From Camillea tinctor (taxonomy: Eukaryota; Ascomycota; Sordariomycetes; Xylariales; Xylariaceae), in the NCBI GenBank assembly GCA_022578605.1, contig MU394110.1, positions 1-64,000 on the forward strand: a DNA stretch of 64,000 nt, given 5' to 3'. How positions within the stretch are numbered: position 1 is the first letter of the stretch; every line of letters starts with the position of its first letter. Below the pieces are notes generated by a model. The model searched no databases, was not told the DNA's origin, and saw only the letters and a program-made list of their open reading frames with translations. Shown in pieces: positions 46,741-57,125 of this stretch. Both the position numbers and the translations under genes were made by a program.

Positions 46741-49311
46741 CTATTGAGTGATCTCCTGTTGCCTCTCTGATGTGCTGATGCGCCCAATTCTCTTAGAATC
46801 TCCATCGTCAACAGAGGCTGGTGTTTCTGGCGTGATCGTGAGCTGGGGAGGGGATGTATTTCCTTCCTGGTTTTCTTCCGCACTTTGGCTGGCATCGTTC
46901 GTGTCGAGCTTGGGGAGGTTGTCCCGTCTGCTTTCGGCCGTTCCACCAGACTTCTCGTCAACATGTTCAACATGCTCGCCGTGGGCTTCGTTGCTTTCCG
47001 ACGTTTTGGTCTCACCAGTCTGATGGTCGGCTTCACCGTCGATAGGAACACCAACCATCTCAGCGAGACTTCTGAAGTTGAATAGAGGCTCGGGGTTTGC
47101 GTTTTCTTCTTCGCTACGGCTAGCGAGACTAAGACCACTCGCTGCTGGGTCTTCGGTGCCTGGGTTCTTTCCAACATAGCTTCCGGGCATACTATCCATG
47201 CCACTAGAGCTGACAGAACTGGCGTTGCTCATCTGGCGGAGATGGGAGGACCCTCGTTGCCCCTGCGAGGCGGTAGGGATGGGTAAGGAAGGGGTATTGG
47301 TGGTCGTCTGCGTGTCCCCGTTGTCGCCACGATCTACTGCCTTTCCTTTGCCATTTGATGGCGAACCCGAGCCAGATGCAGCAGTAGTAGCGGCGGCTAC
47401 ACTCGCTTCCACTCGTAGGTTGCTAGCACCACTGTTGCCTCTCCTTCGTCCTAGCCCCAAGCTGAGGGAACTCGCACTGGCGCTACTACCGCTGCCGCTA
47501 TATACGTCACCCTTCTTTTTAGCCGTCTTTCGCTCCTCCTTCTCCCGTTTCTTGGCTTCTTTTCGTGCTTCCTTGTCTGCCTTCTTCTGGCGCTCCTCCT
47601 CATCCGCTAGACTTAACCTAATTGCTTCGGCCATCATTAGGCTTTCTAGGTGCGCAGCGTCGATGCGCTCACGGCTTGGGCCTGTCCGACCGGATGACGT
47701 GCGTGGACCTGGTTCGGGAGCCGACGATCCATCTGTTCCACCCTCGTTAACTTGCACGCTAGTGCCGCTGGCGGGGCTATCTCCATCACGATGGTTCCTC
47801 CGCGCGAAACGTGAGCGGCCGAATATGGTGCGGGATTCTTGGTTTCCCATGACGAAGGCGGCGTGGTGGAGGGCATCAGCAGCGGCAGCTCTCCGACGTT
47901 GGTGCGCACGGGCTGTGGCAAGTTTGGTAGACCAGTCTGGCCGAATACGATCAGTCGTAATGACGCCTGGTGCATTCGCAGACACGCTCTGGGTCCTCTT
48001 GCGGTTAGCATGGGTCGGTGGTAGGGCGGAGGTGGGAGAAAGGCTGGAGTTCAGAGAGCTTGAGGACGACATAGCAGTGCCCATGGTACCGAGCGAGGGG
48101 GGGTTGAAAGCATAAGTCAGGCCTCGGCGGAATGGCGGGGGCTCGTACGTAACGCCAAACTCGGTCTGGGTACAGTATGGGCACTTGGCAGGTTCCATGA
48201 TAAGATCCTCGCCCTGCTCTTGCGGTGCATCCGCTCCGTCGTCATCTCCGTGGTGCTCGGGATGATGCGGGTCAGGACGCTTGATCTGCACAAAGCATTC
48301 GCTGCAGATGATCTGGCAGCAGCAGCGGGTCCGGTTCAGATAGGGCGGGTAGTACATGAGACAGAGCGGGCATTCGAGGCCTTCTTTGTAAAGGAACACC
48401 TCGAGGGGCTGGCCGTTAACAAAGGGGTCCTGGGGTAAGTTGACCTCTCGTGGGGTCACCACGTCGGTGTGTGACCCGTTTCGAGACAGGCTCAAAGCGG
48501 CAGCCAGGGCTTTATGCGGCTTAAGCGCAGAGCCCGATCTGGGGGAAATCGGCGAGGTGGGGGAAGGTAGGGAGGAACCCGGGTTGGATGCAGTCTTATC
48601 GGAAGAAGCAGACAAGGTCCGCGGACCCAAGGGCACGGTGAGGTTGGCCAGGTTCGGGGTTGTAGTGCCGGGCGAGTCACCCGACTTCGGCTGCGGAACC
48701 AAATGTTCGGGGACCTGGTCAGCTGGGGGGATCTCGAGGCCCCGTGCAGCGGCAATGATCTGGTGTTCGGCCCAGCTCTCGCTGAAATCGTCTAATCCGC
48801 GCCAGAAGGGGGCTATCTTCCTTTCTATCTGTTAAGCACGAGGCATAGGTCAGCAAGCAAGTAACCAAGCAATTTAAGCCTCATAGAAGGTAAACAATAG
48901 CACCACATCACAATTCGGACCACTGACCTGTAGCTGGCGGACCACGGGCTTGCTGAAATCCTCGGATGCCGTGTAAACACCCATGGTGACAAGAAAGCCA
49001 CCATCAACATGTTCCTCCCTCATGCTACGCTCTCGCTCTTTGACCCGTGCCACCCGTTCCCTCTCGAGTCGCCTGGCTTCTCTCTCCTGCTTTGTCTCTC
49101 GGCGCTCAAAAGGAACATCCTGCTGACGAGAGCTGGATGAACCACCGAAGGGAAGACCCAGAGATGCTAAGTCACCTCGCGTGGCTCTCCTCGACCTGTC
49201 GCCATGTTCACCATGGTAAGTAGCGCCGCCAGCACGGGAACTCCCGCCAGCATCATTGGGTAGGGCCAGGCGAGAGCCGTTTCGGGCCTCCTTGCCATGC
49301 GTATTTCCCAT
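46741..49311 (-). CDS. SIP5: SIP5-type protein with RING-like zinc region
   Basis: Two exons (49311-48928, 48828-46741) with a 99-nt GTCAGT...ACAG intron give 823 codons. The N-terminus (MGNTHGKEARNGSR) has Gly2, suggesting myristoylation, as in SIP5. A conserved block spans the splice junction (VTMGVYTASEDFSKPVVRQLQ joined to IERKIAPFWRGLDDF). The Cys-rich, RING-like core runs from about residue 281 (CPLCLMYYPPYLNRTRCCCQ, CSECFVQI) to CPYCTQTEFGVTYEPP at about 345. The remainder is disordered, with Ser-rich stretches and a Lys/Glu coiled coil at about 530-570. Yeast Sip5 interacts with the Snf1 kinase and the Reg1/Glc7 phosphatase; the fungal role is inferred by homology. Antisense frames here are shadows. 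Confidence 0.92.
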
Positions 49312-51286
49312 TTTGGATGATAGGGTAATAAGATGGGAGGGGCCGAAGGATCGAGAGGTGAGAAAAGATGACCAGGGTTCAATAGCGATGAGAAGGACGA
49401 GGCTGGCTTATCGTATTGCTTGCCGATAAGGGCTCACATGCGCGAATAGCGGAGGTTGTACGGTTGGATGGGATGGGATGGGATTGGATTGGATTGGATC
49501 GAGCGACGTAGAGAATCGTTCGGGTGGAGGGGAGAAGAAAAGAAAATAGGTTATAATTGATTCGGTTCGGAGATTGTATTGGTTTAGTGGGTTGTAGATA
49601 TGTTACGTTATGGTGGGCGATGGCGTTGTTGTTCTTGTTATCTTGGTTATGGAATGTCGTGTGAACAGCAAGAACAACAAGGTGATGATGCTGTTGTGGT
49701 TCAAATGATCCGGTGCAGCTAACACACAACAACTAGATCACCTAGTCGTGAGAAAGACAAAGGCGGGAGGAAAATAGGAAAGAGTAAGGTATAGGTAGAG
49801 GTGAAGTAGTGATGGTTGGTAGTTGGTCAATGTTAATGTCGGTGGGATTGGCTGCGCATGCTGATGATGGCATTCGGGAAAATAAACCCAGTCACGGAAA
49901 GGACCATTTCCGGGGTTGAGAAAGGGGGAAAAAAAAGAAAAGAGGAAAAAATAAAAATAAAACAAAAAAGGACCCGATAGTATTTTATTTATTTGTTTAT
50001 TTTAGTTAATGGTCGGGTAAGTCTCGTTGTTTATTGTTACGGGGGTGGTTGTGGCAAAAGAGAAAGAGAGAAAGGAAGAAAAAGAATAATGGGGAAAAGG
50101 TGAAAAGGTAAAAAGACGAGAAGGAGACCAAGAGAAGAAAAAAAAATAGAAAGAGATGACGATAGTTGAATGCTAAGTAAGTAACCTAAGTAAGAAGTAG
50201 GTAGTACTACAGTAGGTAAAAGGCGATAACCTACTACTAGTACAGCTACCTAAACCTAGATAATAAATATTGCAGGGTTGATCAAAGTTGACTGCTTGTA
50301 GTATGCTTGTAGCACTTATCTAATAGATTATGCCGGTAGTGAGTTTGCGTGGTGACCTAAGAAAGACAAAAAAAATTAGCTAAGGTCCGAGTCGGATTAC
50401 CTGGGGTTAGGTCGGGGTACCTGAAGTGAACACGCTAAACTTAGGTTAATCGGTTGATAAAGTAGCAGTGGTGGTGTTTTAGTGGCATTGGCAGCATAAC
50501 CTTGGTTAAAAAAAAGATAAAGGGTACCTAGGTACCTATTTACTACCTTACAAACCTGGAGGAGAAAGGGAAAAAAAAATAAGAGCTTAAAGCCGGGGAG
50601 AACGGAACTGAAGGAGGGGACGGGAGGAGAAGGAGGGGCCGGAACCTCTTCCTTTGAGGGGTTTCGAGGGAGAGAAAGCTTTGCATAACTTAAAGTCTTT
50701 TTAAGTTGCCAGATACATAGAGGGACCCGGTATTGATAGGGAGCTTAGGTAACCTTAGGTACAACCTATACTATCAATCTACCTAAAGTAGGCAAGTTAC
50801 TTAAAACATCTGCGCTAACTCTACGGATCTATAGGTACCTATGTATTCGGCTTTTCTACATTCTAATCTTGAATAATGTAGACATTATTCAGGTGCATTC
50901 ATACATCCCATGAGGTTATTATTGATTCATGTTTATGGCAACGAAAATAACCGATTTGTTGATTGGTCAGTGTAAACACCGATGTATTTCTATAAAGTAG
51001 GATGAACTAAAATACATACCCAGTACATGCAGTCGCACAAAGCAACACAGCCAATGAGGTGCTCAGATACATAGATACATGTAGCTTCCAATATTATCTT
51101 GCTTGAGCCTAATTAGGTAGATGGATTTGACCTTTCCATTCCCATCTCCACGCTACCTCCATACTACCAACATCTTATCCAGATTCCCTTAATGATCGTG
51201 GATTATTATATCGAGGAAAAAGGCCAGAAAAGAAAACGTCACAATTACCTGGGTAGCCTAGGTAGATCTATCCCATAGTTCCCAAT
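49312..51286. other. Divergent intergenic region between SIP5 and the BTB gene
   Basis: No gene seen. It includes a GGGAT/GGATT minisatellite at 49464-49499 just upstream of SIP5, purine-rich tracts at 50055-50160 and an ACCTAGGT palindrome at 50526-50533. Confidence 0.6.
49464..49499. repeat. 5-bp minisatellite upstream of SIP5
   Basis: Tandem GGATG units grade into GGATT units, about 160 nt before the SIP5 start, probably in its 5' UTR or promoter. Confidence 0.85.
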
Positions 51287-52488
51287 ATGAGCGAGGCACC
51301 TAATGTAAAGCCGGTGTCCATTTCTGGAGACGGATCACCAAATACTAGCGAGAACAGCGAGAACAGCGAGAACAGCTGTATCCCTAAAAAGGTCATTATT
51401 GATCCTGACGGTGATCTCAGCCTCAAAGTGTGGGAACATGGTAAATTCGGGTGGTTCCAGTTGAAGGTATCGGAGCCTATCATTCTCGTGGTATGCTCTA
51501 GAACGATGTCGAGAGCATCACCGGTCTGGAAGAAGCTCCTATACGGGGGCTTTGCCGAGTCTAAGCAACCCTGTGAATCGGGCAAGGCTGAATGGCTTGT
51601 CGAGCTTCCAGAAGACAACCCCAGAGCCATGACTACCATACTCAACATCATTCATAGCCGATTCAAGTACCTGCCCCGGGTTTCCGAGTCCATCGGCGTG
51701 AACGACCTATATGAGTTGACTGTGTTGACCGACAAGTACGATCTCACTACCATCCTACGTCCCTGGGCGACCAATTGGATGGAAGCCATGCACAAGATCC
51801 GTGATAGTTGGAGTAGCCCCCCCTTCCTCATAACTGATTTATGGCGCCATATATGGATTGCCTGGGAAATGGGCGATTTAGAGCATTTGAAGAGAACAGC
51901 AAAACAGATGATCCTCTACCTTCCAGAGGATCGCTTGGGGATGGTCAAGGTGGGACAGCAAACGTCTAAGCCAAATAATATAGGAGTTCTCCAGCCTCCT
52001 GGCCTCGAAGGTAAATATAAACTGACACCCGAGGAGGAGAGCCCGCTAAAATGTTTCACTTTACAGATGTAATCAAAGAAGGACGCCTTAGAAGTATCAA
52101 CGGCCTACTAAAGCTATTCCAAGATATCATTAACCGCCTAATTGCATATCCCGATACGGCCGGATACAAAGCTGTTTGCTCATCAACAGGATATATTAGT
52201 AAAGATTGTGAAGCGTATATGCTCGGTGTTCTGATAAAATCCCTATCTAGGGCAGGTCTTTGGCCCATACCTGAAGCGAGCCATTATTCACAAAGTATGG
52301 ATAATCTAAGAACTACGCTGAAGCACCTCGACGTGAGGAATAGGTTTCCATACCACTCAGAATGTGATCCAATGCCTGATCGTAAGACAGGCATAGACAA
52401 GTACATCAACACCGTTGAAGTACAGTTGGCGGAAAACCAGTTGAGACACATGGAGAAGCAGGCAAAGAAATCGGGGCTTTTATCATAG
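51287..52488 (+). CDS. BTB/POZ-domain protein
   Basis: Two exons (51287-52010, 52067-52488) with a 56-nt GTAAAT...TTACAG intron give 381 codons. Without the splice the frame stops at 52072 and a second, overlapping frame begins, which could be mistaken for a frameshift; joining gives a smooth GLEDVIKEGRL. Residues about 38-160 form a BTB-like fold of the fungal type (VSEPIILVVCSRTMSRASPVW, ELPEDNPRAM, LNIIHSRFKYLP, LYELTVLTDKYDL). Residues 21-29 are three Ser-Glu-Asn units encoded by a perfect 9-nt tandem repeat. The C-terminal third is helical and has no named domain. BTB proteins mediate oligomerisation or act as Cullin-3 adaptors; no specific role can be assigned. Confidence 0.85.
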
Positions 52489-52946
52489 GAGCACATAGAT
52501 ATGATATTTTTTTTCGTGAGTTGGATATTTATGTATAGATCATGTTGGTTGTGCAAGAGATTGGGAGTCACCAAACTTGGGTAACCTGTATGTAATGAAT
52601 ATCAAGGTGATTGTATAGTGTGCTCCAACAGGAAGCAGATACATAACACAACTTCCATTGACAGGTGACAAGACCAGAAAGAGACATCTGACAGCATTAC
52701 CTTATTATCCTTGTAAGTAAATTGATACACCCCTCACTCTTCTTCCGCCCCTCCTTTTTGTTGTAGTACCTAAGCAGGTTAAGTAACCCCCGTAACCTCC
52801 GTAACCCCTCTGCCCCTCCATCCAGCGAAGTGCATTAAAAAAGTTTCTTAGTTTCCGAACCCTTTCTTAATAAATCCAACCAAATACATCAACCCTTATG
52901 GAACAGGGGAAAGAGAAAAAAGAAAAAGAAAAAAAAAGAAAACAAG
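52489..52946. other. Short intergenic region
   Basis: No gene seen. The last 50 nt before the GCIP-like gene are A-rich (AAAGAAAAAG words), presumably its leader. Confidence 0.6.
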
Positions 52947-54155
52947 ATGCCACCCAAACCAGACGAAGCTAATAGTCAGGAATCTCTTGAAGTCCTCGTC
53001 ACAGCTACTACAAATTTAATAACTCAACTCGAAACTTTGCTACACTCCATCGCCGTCGATCCACCATCCTCTGCCTCTGCCTCTGCCTCTGCCTCTGCCT
53101 CTGCTTCGTTGTCTATATCACCACCTCCGGCTTCTTCTTCTATCGATGCTCTCTCGCTCGCCCACGATTCCGCTAGCCTGATCAGGGCGCACACCACTAA
53201 GCTGTCTCTATTGATCATCAACGAACCTTTCACCCCCTCCGCCATAGTAAAGGTGCTCCGCGAGTTGATCTCGGGTCCCATCCCTGGCATCGCCTCTGCT
53301 GTCCAGATATGCGACGCCGAGAGGTACACACTCGTCGCCCGCCAGGATCTTGCCTGGAGGTGTTATCGCGTGTTGAAGGAACTCAAGGGCCTCGTCGATA
53401 TAATACCCCTGAATGGCAAGATTCTGCCCGAAGCACTGAAGAACGGAACCAAGGGGGACAAAGGCAGCATCGCCGCCACCGGTGTCATCTGGGCTGCCTG
53501 CGACGATGTTATCCTGCTGAAGAAGCTCGGAATTGCGGGACTATTGGCGAGAAAGGTAGAGGAATACCGCGACACCCTCAAAGATGTCCTGGAAGAATTA
53601 AAGGAGTGGAGTGAAGAAGTAGACGAGGAGGAAGACGAAGATGAAAATGAAGATGAAGATGAAGATGACAATAATGCGCAGGAGGACGGTGCCGTACAGC
53701 ACGTTGCGAACCAGCTGGAAAACACACATCTCTCAGCCCAGGAAATGCTCGACGACCTCATGACTCCTCAACACATACCACGCGACGACCCTCAGAAGAT
53801 CCGGGAACGTCTAGATTCGTGTCTCAAGCGATTGCGGCTTACCACCCTGCTCTACTCCGCCATAGTCAAGCGACGGATAAAATCCCTTCCCTCACTACCC
53901 ACCGCCGCGTCCTCGCCCACGGTCCAGCGCCTAGACGAGGTGTTTCCCATCCTAAAACGACTTCCGCATCGCTTTGGGGACGTCGCATGCGCATTCTACG
54001 AGCTAGACCGCGACGCCATAGACAGGCAAATGGATTCCTGCTTCTTCGATGCATTCGCCGCTTCGGAAATGTTAATGAAGCCTTGGGAGACACAGAAGGA
54101 CGAATTCACGGAATGGGCGGAGAAATTCCAAGTCGGCATAAAGAAGCCGGACTAG
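52947..54155 (+). CDS. GCIP / cyclin-D1-binding protein 1-like
   Basis: Single exon, 402 codons. The helical GCIP (Grap2 and cyclin-D-interacting) domain is recognisable in LSLAHDSASLIRAHTTKLSLL, FTPSAIVKVLRELISGPIPGI, LVARQDLAWRCYRVLKELKGLV, TGVIWAACDDVILLKKLGIAGL and the C-terminal FPILKRLPHRFGDVA. Human GCIP binds cyclin D and inhibits cell-cycle progression; the fungal function is unknown and inferred from homology only. Two low-complexity inserts stand out: an (Ala-Ser)n stretch near residue 42-53 from a GCCTCT microsatellite, and an acidic Glu/Asp-rich stretch around residues 224-250. Intracellular, no signal peptide. Confidence 0.88.
   Translation: MPPKPDEANSQESLEVLVTATTNLITQLETLLHSIAVDPPSSASASASASASASLSISPPPASSSIDALSLAHDSASLIRAHTTKLSLLIINEPFTPSAIVKVLRELISGPIPGIASAVQICDAERYTLVARQDLAWRCYRVLKELKGLVDIIPLNGKILPEALKNGTKGDKGSIAATGVIWAACDDVILLKKLGIAGLLARKVEEYRDTLKDVLEELKEWSEEVDEEEDEDENEDEDEDDNNAQEDGAVQHVANQLENTHLSAQEMLDDLMTPQHIPRDDPQKIRERLDSCLKRLRLTTLLYSAIVKRRIKSLPSLPTAASSPTVQRLDEVFPILKRLPHRFGDVACAFYELDRDAIDRQMDSCFFDAFAASEMLMKPWETQKDEFTEWAEKFQVGIKKPD
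53068..53105. repeat. (GCCTCT)n coding microsatellite
   Basis: About six hexamer units inside the GCIP-like gene, encoding alternating Ala and Ser. The unit length keeps the frame when copy number changes. Confidence 0.9.
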
Positions 54156-54328
54156 ACCACATAGAAAAGGGGGAAAGAAAAAAAAGAAACAAAAAAAGGA
54201 AAAAAAAACCGAGAAAGACAACCAAATATATTCATATAATAGTATGCAACCACTACAAACCCGTCAATCATCCAACCTCCCTCCGTCATCATCTCATCAA
54301 CATCATCAACCATCACCCTTCTTCCCCC

Positions 54329-55959
54329 TCATACCTGAATCGCGACCGCATTAAAGTTAATCTATTCCTCGAGTCAGTATATATATGTCATATGTAGTAA
54401 GGGGCTACCTACGTGTCCCGACGCCGGGCAGTTGTTCGTAATCTCTGGGCCCGTGGTCGATCGCCCGTTCAACGTGACGGTGACCGCACCCGTCTTGCCA
54501 TCGAAGGGAACCTGGTAGAAGGAGGCCTTGCCGATGGTGTCCGATGCACTGACAGTCTGGCTCGATCCACCCACGCTTACCGTGATCGATGTGGGCGAGT
54601 TTGTCAGCGCAATAACGGAGATAACATTCGAAGTGCCACCGGATGCGGAAGCATCTCCCGACTGCCCCCAGACGGTGCCTATGTATGCAAGTGGTTCCTA
54701 TTAGCCATACTATGTTTACCAACATAATCTAGACTTGTGTGCACTTACCACCGTCGCTGCAGCCGTTAAGGGATGCCGGGGTGGTACGATACCAAGCCAC
54801 GGCTCCTTCGCTGGGAACTGCTACGTTCGTGTTTCCTGCCTTGTAGGCGCTGATGAAGTAGGGCAGCACGAAGCGGAAGGCGGCGTGTGAGAACCCATTG
54901 ATATATCCCTCAGCACCCGACACAATCTGGCTCTGGACGGGTTCATTGATGTAACTAGACTCGCCATAGTCGTTCCCTGTGCTCATTAGCCTGGCATGCC
55001 CCCCTTATCTTCGCATGCGGCACTCAGACACTTACAGGTAATGATCTCGACATATTCGGGCAAGATATCTTGGACATTCTTCCAGCGGTCATACCACAGC
55101 GAATCGCTGGTCGAGTACCAGTTCTTGTTGTACTGGGGCAGGTCTAACGTCCAGGGTATTAGCCAAGTCACAAAACAAGCTACTTCACCCTCTTGGGCTG
55201 CAACGACGTACCGGTATAAAAGTAAGGGCTGACACCCATCATGTACGGCTTCCCCTGTAGCACGTTTTGGTATGCCACATCGTTGCCGGTGCTTATGGTC
55301 CTTTGGTTCATCTCCGGCCAAGCACCCCAGTTGACTAGATATATCATGGTCAATTCACGGCCCGCTCAGAGGTGCACGAAGGAGACCTGGGTTTTATTTA
55401 TTTTATTTGTTGACTTACATGCACCGTCGATGATAGACCTTTGGGCCCCAACCCCGTCGGCGCCCAGGGAACTCCAGTCGGGCACGAGGAATATCCCACC
55501 GGTAGCAGACCGCACCGAAGCCCAGTTGCCGGACCAGCTCGGTCCCTCGAAGGTCGACACCAGCGGCAGGCCATTCACCTTGAACTGGCTGGCGGCTGAC
55601 TTGTATTGGTTCACCAGCGAGGAGACGCGGTTCACGTCCCACGGCTTCGTCGGGTCCGCCATGTCGAAGGAGAGGAACAGACTGAAACCGGAAGCCGAGG
55701 CCGCCGTGTCGTACGCGAGCTGCAGCTGCGCGTCGGTGTATGTGTCGTCGCGGCCGATGTTGAGGGCGAAACCGTCGATGCCCGCAGACTGGGCCTCGGA
55801 GATGTCCTTCTGCCACTGCGAGGCTTCCTGCCCGTAGGTCAGGCCCACCATGTAGTGCGCGAAGACCTTGCGGCCGCTGTCCTGCCGCGGGGGCAGGGCG
55901 GTGCCGACGGCGAGGCCGAACCCGAAGAGGGAGAGGGGGAGGAGCTTGGTTAGTAACAT
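54329..55959 (-). CDS. GH71 alpha-1,3-glucanase (mutanase)
   Basis: Six exons: 55959-55419, 55334-55212, 55143-55036, 54976-54749, 54678-54413 and 54361-54329, giving 432 codons, normal for GH71. Residues 1-20 form a signal peptide, so the enzyme is secreted. GH71 landmarks: KVFAHYMVGLTYGQ, GIDGFALNIG with Asp62, FEGPSWSGNW, FNWGAWPEM, MGVSPYFYT, and the catalytic TWNDYGES with Asp260 and Glu263. The C-terminal beta domain (TVWGQSG, FYQVPFDGKTGAVTVTLNG) ends CPASGHINFNAVAIQV after a last 33-nt exon; without that splice it would end in an untypical GSPLLHMTYIY tail. It hydrolyses alpha-1,3-glucan of fungal cell walls or mutan, for wall remodelling or mycoparasitism. It converges with the GCIP-like gene only 173 nt away. 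Confidence 0.93.
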
Positions 55960-57096
55960 GGTTAATTCAATGATACTAGGTTAATTAGGTATTAAGTAAA
56001 AGATCCTAATGTCTCTGGGAACGAGACTTGGAAATCTTGAGGATTTTTCTCTTCATTAAAAAAACATTGCGGGTGGTTTGTTATATTTATATATGTCTAT
56101 GTGAATGTGCTGGCGTGCCGGGATTAAGCAACAACCCTTGTTTCCCTATGGGGGGTCTTTTTTGGATGCATATATACATGCATGGCCTGCATTGCATATC
56201 TTCAGGAACGAGGCGATTTTTTTTTTCAGCTTTCGAACGCCGCTATCCTGCAGATCGGACGAACTAGCCTACCGGCTGGCCCCCCTCCCTCCCCTTGTAT
56301 CATGTTAAGGTAGGTACATACTATTGCGGGAAGAAGAATTCGTGATTGGACCACTGGTTACGATGGGGAATAGGGTAGTATTTTTTTCGATTTCTTTTCT
56401 GGGATTTTCTGTGGTTTGAAGGGGGGCGGTGAGGTAATGTGCATGTGGAACGATGTAAGATGCGATGGGGTTTCGATGGGGGGAATAAGGGGATGGGAAT
56501 AGAATAGATAGACATGGGGAAAATATTGATACTATCACCGCTGAGTGTGGAAGTGGGACTAGAACTGGAAACTAGAAACGGGGAAGAAGACGAGGACTGG
56601 GGACTGGGACTAAGACTGGGACTAGGGTTGGAGCTGGAGGAGTCAGCTCGACGATGTAGTTTTTGCATTAGAGGGAAAGCGGCATTCTACTTTCAAGGTT
56701 GAGAATGATGTTCTTTCTTTTGTTGTAGCTCTGTAAGTCTTCGTGTTCGCGATGTGATATTGCATGCAGTATGTAGGTAAACTACCACCTACCATGGTTC
56801 TACTTGCATACGTACGTAAAAGCTAGCTATAGCTGATTGATCTTAGAATAGGATTATTATATAATTCTCTTTGTGGGATATCGATGGTGACAGTAGTGTG
56901 CTTCCTAAACTGTAGCTAGTATGGGCTGGGCTGGTCTGATCTGATCCGATCTGGTGCTCACTTAGTAAGTGGTATAACCTGCAGAACATACATAGACACG
57001 TTCTAGCCACGATGATTATGTTGGTGACGATGAGGGGTTCACGTTGCAATATTTGTTTATTTCATTGCTGCTATTAGGTCAGCGTCACGCAGTGGT

Positions 57097-57125
57097 CCTC
57101 ACCTCACCTCACCTCACCTCACTTC
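57097..57125. repeat. (CCTCA)n minisatellite
   Basis: Five to six CCTCA units, the last ones degenerate. Confidence 0.85.

Noticed and set aside
51287..52488. Apparent frameshift splitting the BTB gene in two
   Set aside because: A 56-nt intron with GTAAAT donor and TTACAG acceptor joins both frames cleanly, so the gene is intact.
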